A stretch of 45,701 nucleotides of DNA from SHVZ01 sp044223515. Its GTDB lineage: Bacteria; Pseudomonadota; Alphaproteobacteria; SHVZ01. The notes under the pieces are model-generated. The model had not been told where the DNA came from and ran no database searches. It saw nothing but the letters and a program-made list of their open reading frames with translations. The stretch covers positions 1 through 45,701 of the forward strand of contig JBGALV010000034.1 in NCBI GenBank assembly GCA_044223515.1. The letters are read 5' to 3'. Below, one piece after another: positions 16,133-23,868 of this stretch; positions within the stretch are counted from its first letter, which is position 1; the number at the start of each line of letters is the position of its first letter. The position numbers were made by a program, and so were the translations under genes.

Positions 16133-17593
16133 ATGCGCGTCTTCACCGCCTCGCTGGCGACCGAGACCAATACCTTCTCACCGATGCTGACCAGCCGGAC
16201 GGAGTTCGAGGAGTCCTTCTACGCGCCGGCCGGCAAGCATCCCGACTATCCCAAGCTCTTCACCGCGCCGCTGGCAGCCGCCCGCAAGCGTGCCAAGTCG
16301 TCGAACTGGGATGTGGTCGAAGGCACCTGTACCTTCGCCGAGCCCGCCGGCACGGTCACGCGCGAGGCCTACGAGGGGCTCCGCGAGGAGATCCTGGACC
16401 AGCTCAAGGCGGCCATGCCGGTCGACATCGTGCTGATGGGCCTGCACGGCGCCATGGTCGCCGACGGCTACGACGACTGCGAGGGCGACCTGCTGCAGCG
16501 CATCCGCAAGATCGTCGGGCCGAAGGTTCCGATCGGCGCCGAGCTCGATCCGCACTGCCACATGACCGACGCCATGCTCGCCTCGACCGATGCGATGATC
16601 TGCTTCAAGGAGTTTCCGCACACCGACTTCGCCGAACGCGGCGAGGAGCTGGTGCAGATCATCGCCGACACCGCGGTCGGCAAGATCAAGCCTGTGCAGA
16701 GCGTCTTCGACTGCCGGATGATCAACTCCTACCCGACGTCGCGCGAGCCGATGCGGAGCTTCGTCGACCGCTTCAAGGCGATGGAGGGCAAGGACGGGAT
16801 CCTCTCGATCTCGATGATCCACTGCTATCCCTACGCCGACGTGCCCGACCTCGGCACCAAGATGCTGGTCGTCACCGACAACAACAAGGCGCTCGGCGAC
16901 AAGATCGCGAAGCAGCTGGGCGAAGAGCTGATCGCGATGCGCGACACCGTGCGTCCGGCCTTCCTCTCCCTCGAAGGCGCTCTCGACGCCGCGCTCAAGG
17001 TGGAAGGCGGCCCCGCCGTCGTCGCCGAACCGGCCGACAACGCCGGCGGCGGCGCGCCGTCGGACTCGACGTTCTTCCTCGAGCTGCTGCGCAAGCGCGG
17101 CGTGAAGAACGTCGCGCTCGGGCCGATCTGGGATCCGATCGCGGTCAAGATGTGTCACGCGGCCGGCGACGGCGCCGAGTTCCAGCTCCGCTTCGGCGGC
17201 AAGATGGGCCCGACATCGGGCGAGCCGATCGACGCCAAGGTCAAGGTCATCAAGTGCGTGAAGAAGGCGACGCAGACCTTCTCCGGCGCCGTGGTCGACC
17301 TCGGCGACGCCGCCTCGATCGAGTTCGACGGCATCACCGTGGCGCTGATCTCGATCCGCACCCAGGCGCTCGGCACCGACCTTTTCACCAATCTCGGCGT
17401 CGACCTCAAATCCAAGCGCGTGATCGTGGTCAAGTCGACCAACCACTTCCACGGCGCCTTCGGCCCGATCGCCAAGCAGGTGCTCTATTCCGACGGCCCC
17501 GGCGCACTCCCGCGCGACTTCAAGAAGGTGCCCTACGCGCGGGTGAAGCGGCCGATCTGGCCGCTCGACGCGGATCCCTGGACGGCCCGCTAG
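16133..17593 (+). CDS. M81 family metallopeptidase (MlrC-like), copy 1
   Basis: A 486-residue cytosolic protein of the MlrC (microcystinase C, peptidase M81) family, zinc hydrolases first known for cutting linearised microcystin and short peptides but widespread near amidase, RidA and PLP genes. Family features are FTASLATETNTFSPM at the N-terminus, MGLHGAMVADGYDDCEGDLL, AELDPHCHMT and FPHTDFAERG (likely metal-ligand histidines), ADNAGGGAPSDST near residue 302, and the C-terminal KSTNHFHGAFGPIA. No signal peptide. ATG 16133 has AAGGA upstream. It is followed after 13 nt by a paralogue of identical length with the same motifs, a tandem duplication. Microcystin itself is unlikely to be the substrate; a cyclic or N-substituted amide is a reasonable guess. 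Confidence 0.9.
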   Translation: MRVFTASLATETNTFSPMLTSRTEFEESFYAPAGKHPDYPKLFTAPLAAARKRAKSSNWDVVEGTCTFAEPAGTVTREAYEGLREEILDQLKAAMPVDIVLMGLHGAMVADGYDDCEGDLLQRIRKIVGPKVPIGAELDPHCHMTDAMLASTDAMICFKEFPHTDFAERGEELVQIIADTAVGKIKPVQSVFDCRMINSYPTSREPMRSFVDRFKAMEGKDGILSISMIHCYPYADVPDLGTKMLVVTDNNKALGDKIAKQLGEELIAMRDTVRPAFLSLEGALDAALKVEGGPAVVAEPADNAGGGAPSDSTFFLELLRKRGVKNVALGPIWDPIAVKMCHAAGDGAEFQLRFGGKMGPTSGEPIDAKVKVIKCVKKATQTFSGAVVDLGDAASIEFDGITVALISIRTQALGTDLFTNLGVDLKSKRVIVVKSTNHFHGAFGPIAKQVLYSDGPGALPRDFKKVPYARVKRPIWPLDADPWTAR

Positions 17594-17606
17594 GAGCCTG
17601 CCTCAC

Positions 17607-19067
17607 GTGCGCATCTTCACCGGGGCCCTGGCGACGGAGACCAATACCTTCTCGCCGATGCCGACCGACATGGCGCTCTACAAGGAGACCTTCTTCGCCG
17701 AGGCGGGGAAGCATCCGGACGAGCCCAGCTTCATGTCGGGTCCGACCTTCGCGGCACGGAAGGTCGCCCGGACGTCGAACATCGAGGTCATCGAAGGCCT
17801 GCATGCGCTGGCGATGCCGGCGGGCCGCACAGTCAAGTCGGTGTACGAAGAGCTGCGCGACCAGCTGCTCTCCGAGCTCAAGGCGGCGATGCCAGTCGAC
17901 ATCGTGGCGTTGGCGCTTCACGGCGCCATGGCGGCCGACGGCTACGACGATTGCGAAGGCGACATCGTCGAACGGGTTCGGAAGATCGTCGGGCCCAAGG
18001 TCGCGGTCGGCATCGAAATCGACCCGCATTGCCACCTGACCGACCAGATGGTGCGGAACACCGACGCCATCGTGATCATGAAGGAATATCCGCACACGGA
18101 CTTCCTCGAGCGCGGCGACGAGTTGCTCGACATCCTGATCAGGACGGCGCGCGGCGAGGTGAAGCCAGTCTCCAGCGTCTACGACTGCCGGATGCTGGTG
18201 CCGTTCCGCCCGACGCGCCAGCCGGCCCGCGGCCTGGTCGACAAGATCAAGGCGATGGAAGGCAAGGACAGGATCCTCTCGATCTCCCTCATCCACGGCT
18301 TCGCCTATGGCGACGTCGAGGACCTCGGCAGCAAGGTCCTGGTCGTCACCGACGACAGCAAGGCGCATGGAGACAAGGTCGCCGCCGAGCTCGGCCGCGA
18401 GATCTGGGAGAAGCGCGACGCGCTCACCACCAAGCTCCTCACGCCCGACGAGGCCCTCGACGAGGCGCTCAAGATCAAGGAAAGCCCGGTCGTCATCGCC
18501 GATCCTGCCGACAACGCCGGCGGCGGCGCGCCGTCGGACTCGACCTACTTCGTCCATCTCATGCGCAAGCGAGGCATGAAGAACATCGCCAACGCGCCGA
18601 TCTGGGATCCAGGCGCGGTGAAGCTCTGCTTCGCCGCCGGCCTCGGCGGCACGCTCGATCTCCGCTTCGGCGGTAAGGTCGGGCTGACCTCGGGCGAGCC
18701 GGTCGATGCCAAGGTCAAGGTCATCGGCCTCGTCCGCGGCTTCAAGCAGCCCTTCGGCGACGCCTTCTTCGACATGGGCGACATGGCCGGCATCGACGTC
18801 GACGGGATCGGCGTCGTGCTGTCCTCGAACCGCGTCCAGGCCTATCACCCTGACCTGTTCCGCGTGGTCGGCATCGATCCGCTGAAGACGCACATCCTCG
18901 TGGTCAAATCGACCAACCACTTCGTCTCCGGCTTCGGGCCGGTGGCGAAACAGATCCTCTACTCGGATGGTCCGGGCGCGCTCGCCGGCGATCCGCGTCG
19001 TATCACCTACACCAAGCGCAAAAAGCCGATGTGGCCCTTCGAGGCCGATCCCTGGAGCACCAAATGA
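17607..19067 (+). CDS. M81 family metallopeptidase (MlrC-like), copy 2
   Basis: A 486-residue paralogue of the preceding gene, colinear and without obvious gaps: FTGALATETNTFSPM, LALHGAMAADGYDDCEGDIV, GIEIDPHCHLT, YPHTDFLERG, ADNAGGGAPSDST and KSTNHFVSGFGPVA. It keeps the likely metal-ligand histidines, so both copies should be active, perhaps on different stereoisomers or chain lengths (inference). The start is GTG 17607, 13 nt after the stop of copy 1; the protein aligns with copy 1 from residue 1. Its TGA overlaps the ATG of the next SelA-like gene by 4 nt, which ties hydrolase and PLP enzyme into one translationally coupled unit. Confidence 0.9.
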   Translation: MRIFTGALATETNTFSPMPTDMALYKETFFAEAGKHPDEPSFMSGPTFAARKVARTSNIEVIEGLHALAMPAGRTVKSVYEELRDQLLSELKAAMPVDIVALALHGAMAADGYDDCEGDIVERVRKIVGPKVAVGIEIDPHCHLTDQMVRNTDAIVIMKEYPHTDFLERGDELLDILIRTARGEVKPVSSVYDCRMLVPFRPTRQPARGLVDKIKAMEGKDRILSISLIHGFAYGDVEDLGSKVLVVTDDSKAHGDKVAAELGREIWEKRDALTTKLLTPDEALDEALKIKESPVVIADPADNAGGGAPSDSTYFVHLMRKRGMKNIANAPIWDPGAVKLCFAAGLGGTLDLRFGGKVGLTSGEPVDAKVKVIGLVRGFKQPFGDAFFDMGDMAGIDVDGIGVVLSSNRVQAYHPDLFRVVGIDPLKTHILVVKSTNHFVSGFGPVAKQILYSDGPGALAGDPRRITYTKRKKPMWPFEADPWSTK

Positions 19068-20293
19068 GCAAGTCCCCGTCCCGTTCCAACGAGAACGTCT
19101 ATCAGCGCCTCGGTCTGCGCACTATTGTCAACGCTTCGGGACCGTCGACCCGCCTCACCGGCGGCATCATGCGCCCCGAGGTCGCCGAAGCGATGGCCGA
19201 GGCCTCGCAATGGTGCGTCGACCTCGCCGAGCTCCAGGGCCGCGCCAGCGAGGTGATCGCGGAGGCGACCGGCGCCGAGGCGGGATACATCACGGCGGGC
19301 GCGTCGGCTGCGCTGATGCTGGGCTCGGCCGCGTGCCTCGCCGGCCTCGATCCGGCGAAGATGAACCGCCTGCCCGATACCACCGGCATGCCGAACGAGG
19401 TCGTGATGGCCCGCAGCCATCGCAACATGTACGACCACGCCGTCGCCCAGGCCGGCGCCAAGCTGATCGAGGTCGGCATCCCCGACCGCTTCTCCGGCGC
19501 CGGCGTGCGCGACGCGCAGGTGTGGGAATACGATGCCGCCATCACCGACAAGACCGCCGCCGTCCTCTGGGTCGCGCAGGCGCACAGCGAACCGACTCTG
19601 AAAGAGATCGTGGCGCTGGCCCATCGCCGGGGCGTGCCGGTCATCGTGGACGCCGCCGGCCAGCTGCCGCCGGCCGAGAACCTGAAGAAGTTCATCGCCG
19701 AGGGCGCCGACCTCGTCGCCTTCTCCGGCGGCAAGGCGATCGGCGGCCCGCAGGCGTCGGGATTCCTCTGCGGCCGGCGCGACCTGATCCAGTCGGCCGC
19801 CCTCCAGCAGCTCGACCACGACACCTATTTCGAGCAGTGGACGCCGCCGGCCTCGCTGTTCGACAAGCACAAGCTCGTCGGCTTCCCCGCGAGCGGCATC
19901 GGCCGCGCGTCGAAGTGCGGCAAGGAGGAGATCGTCGGCTTCCTTACCGCGCTCAAGTTCTTCCTCGATGAGAATTCGGACGAGCGGCACGCCCGCTACC
20001 TCAAACTCTGCAAGGAGGTCGCCGAAGGCCTCAAGGGCGTGAAGGGTGCGACCGTCACCCTCGTCGACAAGAAGTACAAGGGTGCGCCCGCAGTCGAGCT
20101 TGCGATCGACCCGGATGTGCTGGGATTCTCGGCGCGCGACCTGGTCAAGCGCCTGCAGGACGGCAATCCGTCGGTGCACGCCAACCACGCACGCGTCCGC
20201 GACGGGCTCGTCGTCTTCGGTCCGAGCTGCATGAAGCCGGGCGACCCGGCGATCGTGATCGAGCGCGTGAACGCCGAGCTGCGCGCGAAGTGA
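19064..20293 (+). CDS. SelA-like PLP-dependent enzyme, short form
   Basis: A 409-residue fold-type I PLP enzyme of the same branch as the gene at 14289: TIVNASGPSTRLTGGIMRPEV, MAEASQWCVDLAELQGRASE, ITAGASAALMLGSAA, VDAAGQLPP and the presumed catalytic lysine K224 in FSGGKAIGGPQASG. It lacks the C-terminal beta domain of its paralogue. Relatives include ammonia-lyases, aldolases and selenocysteine synthase; the reaction here is not readable. ATG 19064 overlaps the upstream M81 stop (ATGA). Together with the two M81 hydrolases, the aldolase and the first PLP enzyme it suggests amide hydrolysis followed by elimination, transamination or cleavage of an amino acid-like product. Confidence 0.85.
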   Translation: MSKSPSRSNENVYQRLGLRTIVNASGPSTRLTGGIMRPEVAEAMAEASQWCVDLAELQGRASEVIAEATGAEAGYITAGASAALMLGSAACLAGLDPAKMNRLPDTTGMPNEVVMARSHRNMYDHAVAQAGAKLIEVGIPDRFSGAGVRDAQVWEYDAAITDKTAAVLWVAQAHSEPTLKEIVALAHRRGVPVIVDAAGQLPPAENLKKFIAEGADLVAFSGGKAIGGPQASGFLCGRRDLIQSAALQQLDHDTYFEQWTPPASLFDKHKLVGFPASGIGRASKCGKEEIVGFLTALKFFLDENSDERHARYLKLCKEVAEGLKGVKGATVTLVDKKYKGAPAVELAIDPDVLGFSARDLVKRLQDGNPSVHANHARVRDGLVVFGPSCMKPGDPAIVIERVNAELRAK

Positions 20294-20306
20294 CCTGACG
20301 ATCTCG

Positions 20307-20336
20307 GAAGAGGACGGGCGCTAGTCCGTCTTCTTC
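20307..20336. terminator. Possible terminator hairpin between convergent genes
   Basis: An 11-bp stem with one G-U pair (20307-20317 with 20326-20336) and an 8-nt loop spans the 27-bp gap between the convergent SelA-like and TusA-like genes and runs into the last TusA codons. There is no clear T-tract on either side, so termination efficiency is doubtful. Confidence 0.35.
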
Positions 20337-20551
20337 TGCAGATCGAAGGTGAAGACCTTGTCGGCCTCGTTCCACGCGACCAGCGTGTGGCCAGCCGCCT
20401 CGCACAGCGCGCGGAAGTCGCCGACGGCGCCCGGATCGGTCGCAAGCACCCGCAGCCGTCCCCCGGGAGGCAGCCCCTGAAGCGCCTTCCTGGCCTTCAG
20501 GACCGGCAACGGGCAGGTAAGCCCGCGGGCATCTAGGGTGGTGACGTCCAG
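20321..20551 (-). CDS. TusA-family sulfur carrier/sulfurtransferase
   Basis: About 76 residues, small and cytosolic. The signature is DARGLTCPLPVLKARKALQG near the N-terminus, with the single persulfide-carrying cysteine in the C-P-x-P motif, followed by a typical alpha-beta body (GGRLRVLATDPGAVGDFRAL). TusA-like proteins shuttle sulfane sulfur to tRNA thiolation or sulfur oxidation, or, as YeeD/TsuB, partner the thiosulfate importer YeeE/TsuA encoded divergently next door. No ATG, GTG or TTG lies in frame before the motif; a TTG at 20509 would delete the active cysteine. The best start is CTG 20551, five nt after AGGGGAG. An AUC start or a sequence error are alternatives. Confidence 0.8.
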   Translation of the reverse strand: MDVTTLDARGLTCPLPVLKARKALQGLPPGGRLRVLATDPGAVGDFRALCEAAGHTLVAWNEADKVFTFDLQKKTD

Positions 20552-20629
20552 GATCGCTCCCCTTGCGGCGAAAGAAACAGCCGGTACAGCTATATAGGCG
20601 AAGCAATCGCGCTTGCCGAGGGGGTAGGT

Positions 20630-21697
20630 CTGGAAGAGTTACAGCCAAAATATGTAGTTCTCGCCCTCGGATTCGCTCTCGGCATGCTTTTCGGCGCCGC
20701 CGTCCAGCGCAGCAACTACTGCACCATGGGCGCGATCTCGGACGTCCTCTTGATGGGCGACTCCCGCCGGGCCCGGGCCGGCGTTCTGTCGGTCGCGCTC
20801 GCGCTGGCGGGAAGCCAGCTCCTCGAGGTCCTGGGCCTCGCCGACCTCTCGAAGTCGATCTACCGGACGCCAGTGCTGGGCTGGCTCGGCGCGATCCTCG
20901 GAGGCACCGCATTCGGGTTCGGCATGGTGCTCGCCGGCGGCTGCGGCAGCCGCATCCTGGTGCGCACCGGCGCCGGCAACTTGAAAAGCCTTGTGGCCGT
21001 GATCGTGCTCGCGATCACCGCGCTGATGACCTTGCGCGGATTGATCGCCCCCCTTCGTCGCCCGTTCGAGCAGGCGACGCAGATCGACCTTCGCGGCATC
21101 GACGTCACCTCCCAGGGCCTGCCGGACCTCCTCGCGCACGCGACCGGGCTCGGACTCGGCCCGCTGCGCATCGCACTCGCGCTTCTGATCAGCCTCGCAC
21201 TCTCGATCTGGGCGCTCGCCTCGCCGTCGCTTCGCCGCGACCGCGTTCTTCTCACCGCTTCGATAATCATAGGGCTCGTCATCCCGGCTGCCTGGGCGGC
21301 GACGACATGGGCGGCCAGCGACCCGTTCGAGCCGATGCAGGTCGCGAGCCTCTCCTTCGTCGCCCCGATCGGCGACGGGCTGCAGTTCCTGATGTTCTTC
21401 ACCGGCGCGAGCCTGAGCTTCGGGGCGGCGACGGTCGGCGGCGTGATCGCGGGTGCTTTCGTCGCGGCGATCCTTTCCGGCAGCTTCCGCGTCGAAGGAT
21501 TCAGCGACACCCCCGATCTCATTCGTCACATGGCCGGCGGCATGCTGATGGGCTTCGGCGGCGTACTGGCGCTCGGATGCACCGTGGGCCAAGGACTGTC
21601 GGGACTTTCGACCCTGGCTGTCGGTTCGTTCATCGCGATCGCCGGCATCGTGTTCGGCGGGGTCCTCGGAATCCGCTGGCTCGAAAGCCGGTCCTGA
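20630..21697 (+). CDS. YeeE/YedE (TsuA-like) thiosulfate/sulfur transporter
   Basis: About 355 residues with roughly nine or more hydrophobic segments. The conserved cysteines of the TsuA family are present: NYCTMGAISD, AGGCGSRILVR and LGCTVGQGLSGLS, which in the family relay thiosulfate through the membrane. A TusA-like partner gene is divergent, fitting a TsuA/TsuB pair. The first ATG in frame (20684) falls inside the first membrane segment; upstream codons read EELQPKYVVLALGFALGM, exactly the usual family N-terminus. The only plausible initiator for that is CTG 20630, five nt after GAGGGGG, so I use it. The alternative is a truncated protein from 20684. A TATATA element (20591-20596) in the shared gap may serve both directions. 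Confidence 0.8.
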   Translation: MEELQPKYVVLALGFALGMLFGAAVQRSNYCTMGAISDVLLMGDSRRARAGVLSVALALAGSQLLEVLGLADLSKSIYRTPVLGWLGAILGGTAFGFGMVLAGGCGSRILVRTGAGNLKSLVAVIVLAITALMTLRGLIAPLRRPFEQATQIDLRGIDVTSQGLPDLLAHATGLGLGPLRIALALLISLALSIWALASPSLRRDRVLLTASIIIGLVIPAAWAATTWAASDPFEPMQVASLSFVAPIGDGLQFLMFFTGASLSFGAATVGGVIAGAFVAAILSGSFRVEGFSDTPDLIRHMAGGMLMGFGGVLALGCTVGQGLSGLSTLAVGSFIAIAGIVFGGVLGIRWLESRS

Positions 21698-21776
21698 CCC
21701 GCCTCTTGCCGAGGCCCCTCGCAGCCATTAAGTCAGGTGCCAAGCTTCAATCCCCATAATCCCCAGGAGTGGCTCG

Positions 21777-22097
21777 ATGACCGGCTTTGACGACCGCAAG
21801 AAGGACGCCGAGAGGAAGTTCCAGCACGACGAGGAATTCCGCTTCAAGGTGATGGCGCGGCGGGCGAAGCTGCTGGGTCAGTGGGTCGCGGGTCAGCTCG
21901 GCCTCAAGGGCGCCGAGGCCGACGCCTATGCGAAGTCGCTGGTCGTCGAGGACATGTCGAAGCCGGGCGACGACGACATCGTCGGAAAGGCGATGGCCGA
22001 CATGAAGGCGAAGGGCGTCGATGCGAGCGAGCACCGCATCCGCAAGGAGCTGGAAGGCTTCACGGCCCAAGCCCGCGAGCAGCTCATCAAGGAATAG
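21777..22097 (+). CDS. F1-ATPase inhibitor, zeta subunit (DUF1476)
   Basis: A 106-residue, highly charged, helical cytosolic protein matching the alphaproteobacterial zeta/DUF1476 family. It begins FDDRKKDAERKFQHDEEFRF and continues VMARRAKLLGQWVAGQLGL, GAEADAYAKSLV, KPGDDDIVGKAMADMKAKG and a C-terminal HRIRKELEGF. In Paracoccus the protein inserts its N-terminal helix into F1 and blocks ATP hydrolysis. ATG 21777 has AGGAG 8 nt upstream. It stands alone between the thiosulfate transporter and the sulfide dehydrogenase genes, closed by a strong terminator; no ATP synthase genes are in the window. Confidence 0.92.
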   Translation: MTGFDDRKKDAERKFQHDEEFRFKVMARRAKLLGQWVAGQLGLKGAEADAYAKSLVVEDMSKPGDDDIVGKAMADMKAKGVDASEHRIRKELEGFTAQAREQLIKE

Positions 22098-22124
22098 TCG
22101 GCTCGACCGATTTCAGTGACGAGG

Positions 22125-22153
22125 ACGCCCCGCCGATCCGATCGGCGGGGCGT
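22125..22153 (+). terminator. Intrinsic terminator after the zeta subunit gene
   Basis: A perfect 13-bp GC-rich stem (22125-22137 with 22141-22153), 3-nt loop, followed by TTCGTTT. It lies 28 nt past the zeta stop and 9 nt before the end of the convergent flavoprotein gene; the minus-strand side lacks a T-tract. Confidence 0.85.
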
Positions 22154-22161
22154 TTCGTTTC

Positions 22162-23430
22162 TCAGCCGAACATGTCGCCGGTGATGCTGGCGTACCAGCC
22201 GTCCGCGTAGACGGATTCGAGCCGGCGGTTCTCGTCCTCCCACTGGCGCGGGCTGGTGCCGCCCGAGTCCGGGACCTCGATCAAGCCGCGGTCCGGCGTC
22301 ACGCGGAAGACGTTGGCGACCGAGATCGCGTAGTCCTTGCCGACATGGCTGTAGCAGGTGTTGACCATGCCAACCGGTGACAGCGCCTTGTCCTGAAGCA
22401 TGGCGACGGCGGCTGCGGCCGCGACCTTCGCCTGGCTGTTGGCGGCGAAGCCCGACTTCGGCATCGGTGCGGCGATCGTCGCGTCGCCGACGACATGGAT
22501 CCCCTTCACCAGCTTGGATTCGAAGCTCATCGCATCGATCGGGCACCAGCCCGACTGATCGGCGAGGCCTGAGTCCCGCGCGATCCTGCCGGCCATCTGC
22601 GGCGGGATGACGTTGGCGACCGCGGCCTTGTGGATCTGGCCGAACTCGGTCTCCAGCGTCCTCGCCTTGGAATCGACCTTGACCACCTTGCCGTCCTTGC
22701 CGACCGGCACCCACTCGACCATGCCCGGATAGAGCTTCGCCCAGGCATCCTGGAACAGCGGTTGCTTGGAGAAGTTCTCCTTGGCATCGAGGACCAGGAT
22801 CTTCGATCGCGGCTTCGACTGCTTGAGGTAGCTTGCGACCATCGAGACCCGCTCATACGGACCCGGCGGGCACCGGAACGGATTGCCCGGCGCCGCCATT
22901 ACGAACAGGCCGCCATCGGGCATCGCCTCGAGCTGGCGGCGCAGCAGCAGCGTCTGCTCGCCTGCCTTCCACGCATGCGGCATCGCCTGCGCCGCCTTCT
23001 CGTCGTAGCCGGCGATCGCCCCCCACCGAAGATCGATGCCGGGCGAGACGATCAGGCGGTCATAGGGAATCATGCGTCCGCCGGCGAGGCGGACGCGCTT
23101 CCGGTCGTGCTCGATCGCGGCGGCCGTGTCGTGCACAACCGTGATCCCGGCCTTCGCGAGCTTGTCGTAGCCGAAGCTGATCGTGTCGAGCTTCCGCCAG
23201 CCGCCGATCACCAGGTTCGAGTAGGGACATGTCACGAAACGGCGGTTCGGCTCCACCAGGGTGACGTTGAGCTGCGGCGAGGCCTTCTTGAGATATCGGG
23301 CCGCCGTGGCGCCGCCGAAGCCGCCGCCGATGACGACGACGCGCGCCGCCGACTGGCCGTAGGCGATCGCGGGAAGGCCGAGGGTGGCCGACGCGCTGGC
23401 GATGAAGCTGCGGCGTGTGAACCGGGTCAT
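22162..23430 (-). CDS. fccB: Flavocytochrome c sulfide dehydrogenase, flavoprotein subunit (FccB/SoxF-like)
   Basis: A 422-residue periplasmic flavoprotein that oxidises sulfide and passes electrons to a cytochrome c partner. A Tat signal is visible (TRRSFIASASATLGLPAIA), with cleavage near residue 26. The FAD-binding start is VVVIGGGFGGATAARYL. Taking off 26 residues, Cys68 (in FVTCPYSN) becomes 42, the covalent FAD cysteine of the Allochromatium enzyme; Cys187 becomes 161 and Cys359 becomes 333, near that enzyme's 161/337 redox disulfide. VVGDATIAAPMPKSGFAANSQ is the second flavin contact. The cytochrome gene lies 10 nt upstream. The redox cysteines support genuine sulfide dehydrogenase activity rather than a generic NADH oxidoreductase; membrane sulfide:quinone reductase is less likely given the Tat signal and cytochrome partner. 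Confidence 0.93.
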   Translation of the reverse strand: MTRFTRRSFIASASATLGLPAIAYGQSAARVVVIGGGFGGATAARYLKKASPQLNVTLVEPNRRFVTCPYSNLVIGGWRKLDTISFGYDKLAKAGITVVHDTAAAIEHDRKRVRLAGGRMIPYDRLIVSPGIDLRWGAIAGYDEKAAQAMPHAWKAGEQTLLLRRQLEAMPDGGLFVMAAPGNPFRCPPGPYERVSMVASYLKQSKPRSKILVLDAKENFSKQPLFQDAWAKLYPGMVEWVPVGKDGKVVKVDSKARTLETEFGQIHKAAVANVIPPQMAGRIARDSGLADQSGWCPIDAMSFESKLVKGIHVVGDATIAAPMPKSGFAANSQAKVAAAAAVAMLQDKALSPVGMVNTCYSHVGKDYAISVANVFRVTPDRGLIEVPDSGGTSPRQWEDENRRLESVYADGWYASITGDMFG

Positions 23431-23440
23431 CTCTGTCTCC

Positions 23441-23734
23441 CTACTTCAGCCGCGAGAAATGGAGGGCGAGCCCGGCGATCTCCTCATCGGAATAGCCCTT
23501 GGCCAGCCGGTTCATCACCGTCGCCGGTCGCCTGCCGGCCTTGAAGGCCTTCAGCTGCTCGGCGAGGTAGGCCTGCTGCTGCCCTTTGAGGCCCGGGATG
23601 CCGCCAGAGCCGTCGGCGTTGGCGCCATGGCAGCCGGAGCAGGTCGACGCGAGGATCGAGACATCGGCCGTCTGCGCCGATGCCGACATTCCAGTGAGCA
23701 ACCAAATTCCCGCAACTATAATGTAGATTTTCAT
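23441..23734 (-). CDS. fccA: Monohaem cytochrome c, electron acceptor of the sulfide dehydrogenase (FccA/SoxE-like)
   Basis: A 97-residue class I cytochrome c. The Sec signal peptide covers residues 1-20 (MKIYIIVAGIWLLTGMSASA), followed by one haem site CSGCH at 32-36. The axial methionine is probably Met74 in ATVMNRLAKGYSDEEI, a sequence typical of the small FccA-type subunit. It is the first gene of a two-gene unit, 10 nt before the flavoprotein, so the two should form a periplasmic FccAB complex. ATG 23734 has AAGGGGG upstream. It is single-haem and shorter than the dihaem subunit of purple sulfur bacteria. The 134-bp gap to the divergent HAD gene holds no further gene. Confidence 0.88.
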   Translation of the reverse strand: MKIYIIVAGIWLLTGMSASAQTADVSILASTCSGCHGANADGSGGIPGLKGQQQAYLAEQLKAFKAGRRPATVMNRLAKGYSDEEIAGLALHFSRLK

Positions 23735-23868
23735 GAGGCCCCCTTAACTAGCGTGGATCATAGCCGAACCAGGGAGGCGCGCGACAGCAACCTTAGCATG
23801 CTGGCGTTGCGGCCCGGCCTGACTATGATCGCGCCCCGCTTTCACAAAACTGTAATGGACGCTTCGTC

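Noticed and set aside
16178..18920. Long minus-strand frames opposite the two M81 genes
   Set aside because: They are Asp/His/Arg/Leu-rich antisense shadows with no family motifs.
14289..20293. Selenocysteine synthesis by the SelA-like proteins
   Set aside because: No selB, selC or selD genes are seen and the context is hydrolytic and catabolic.
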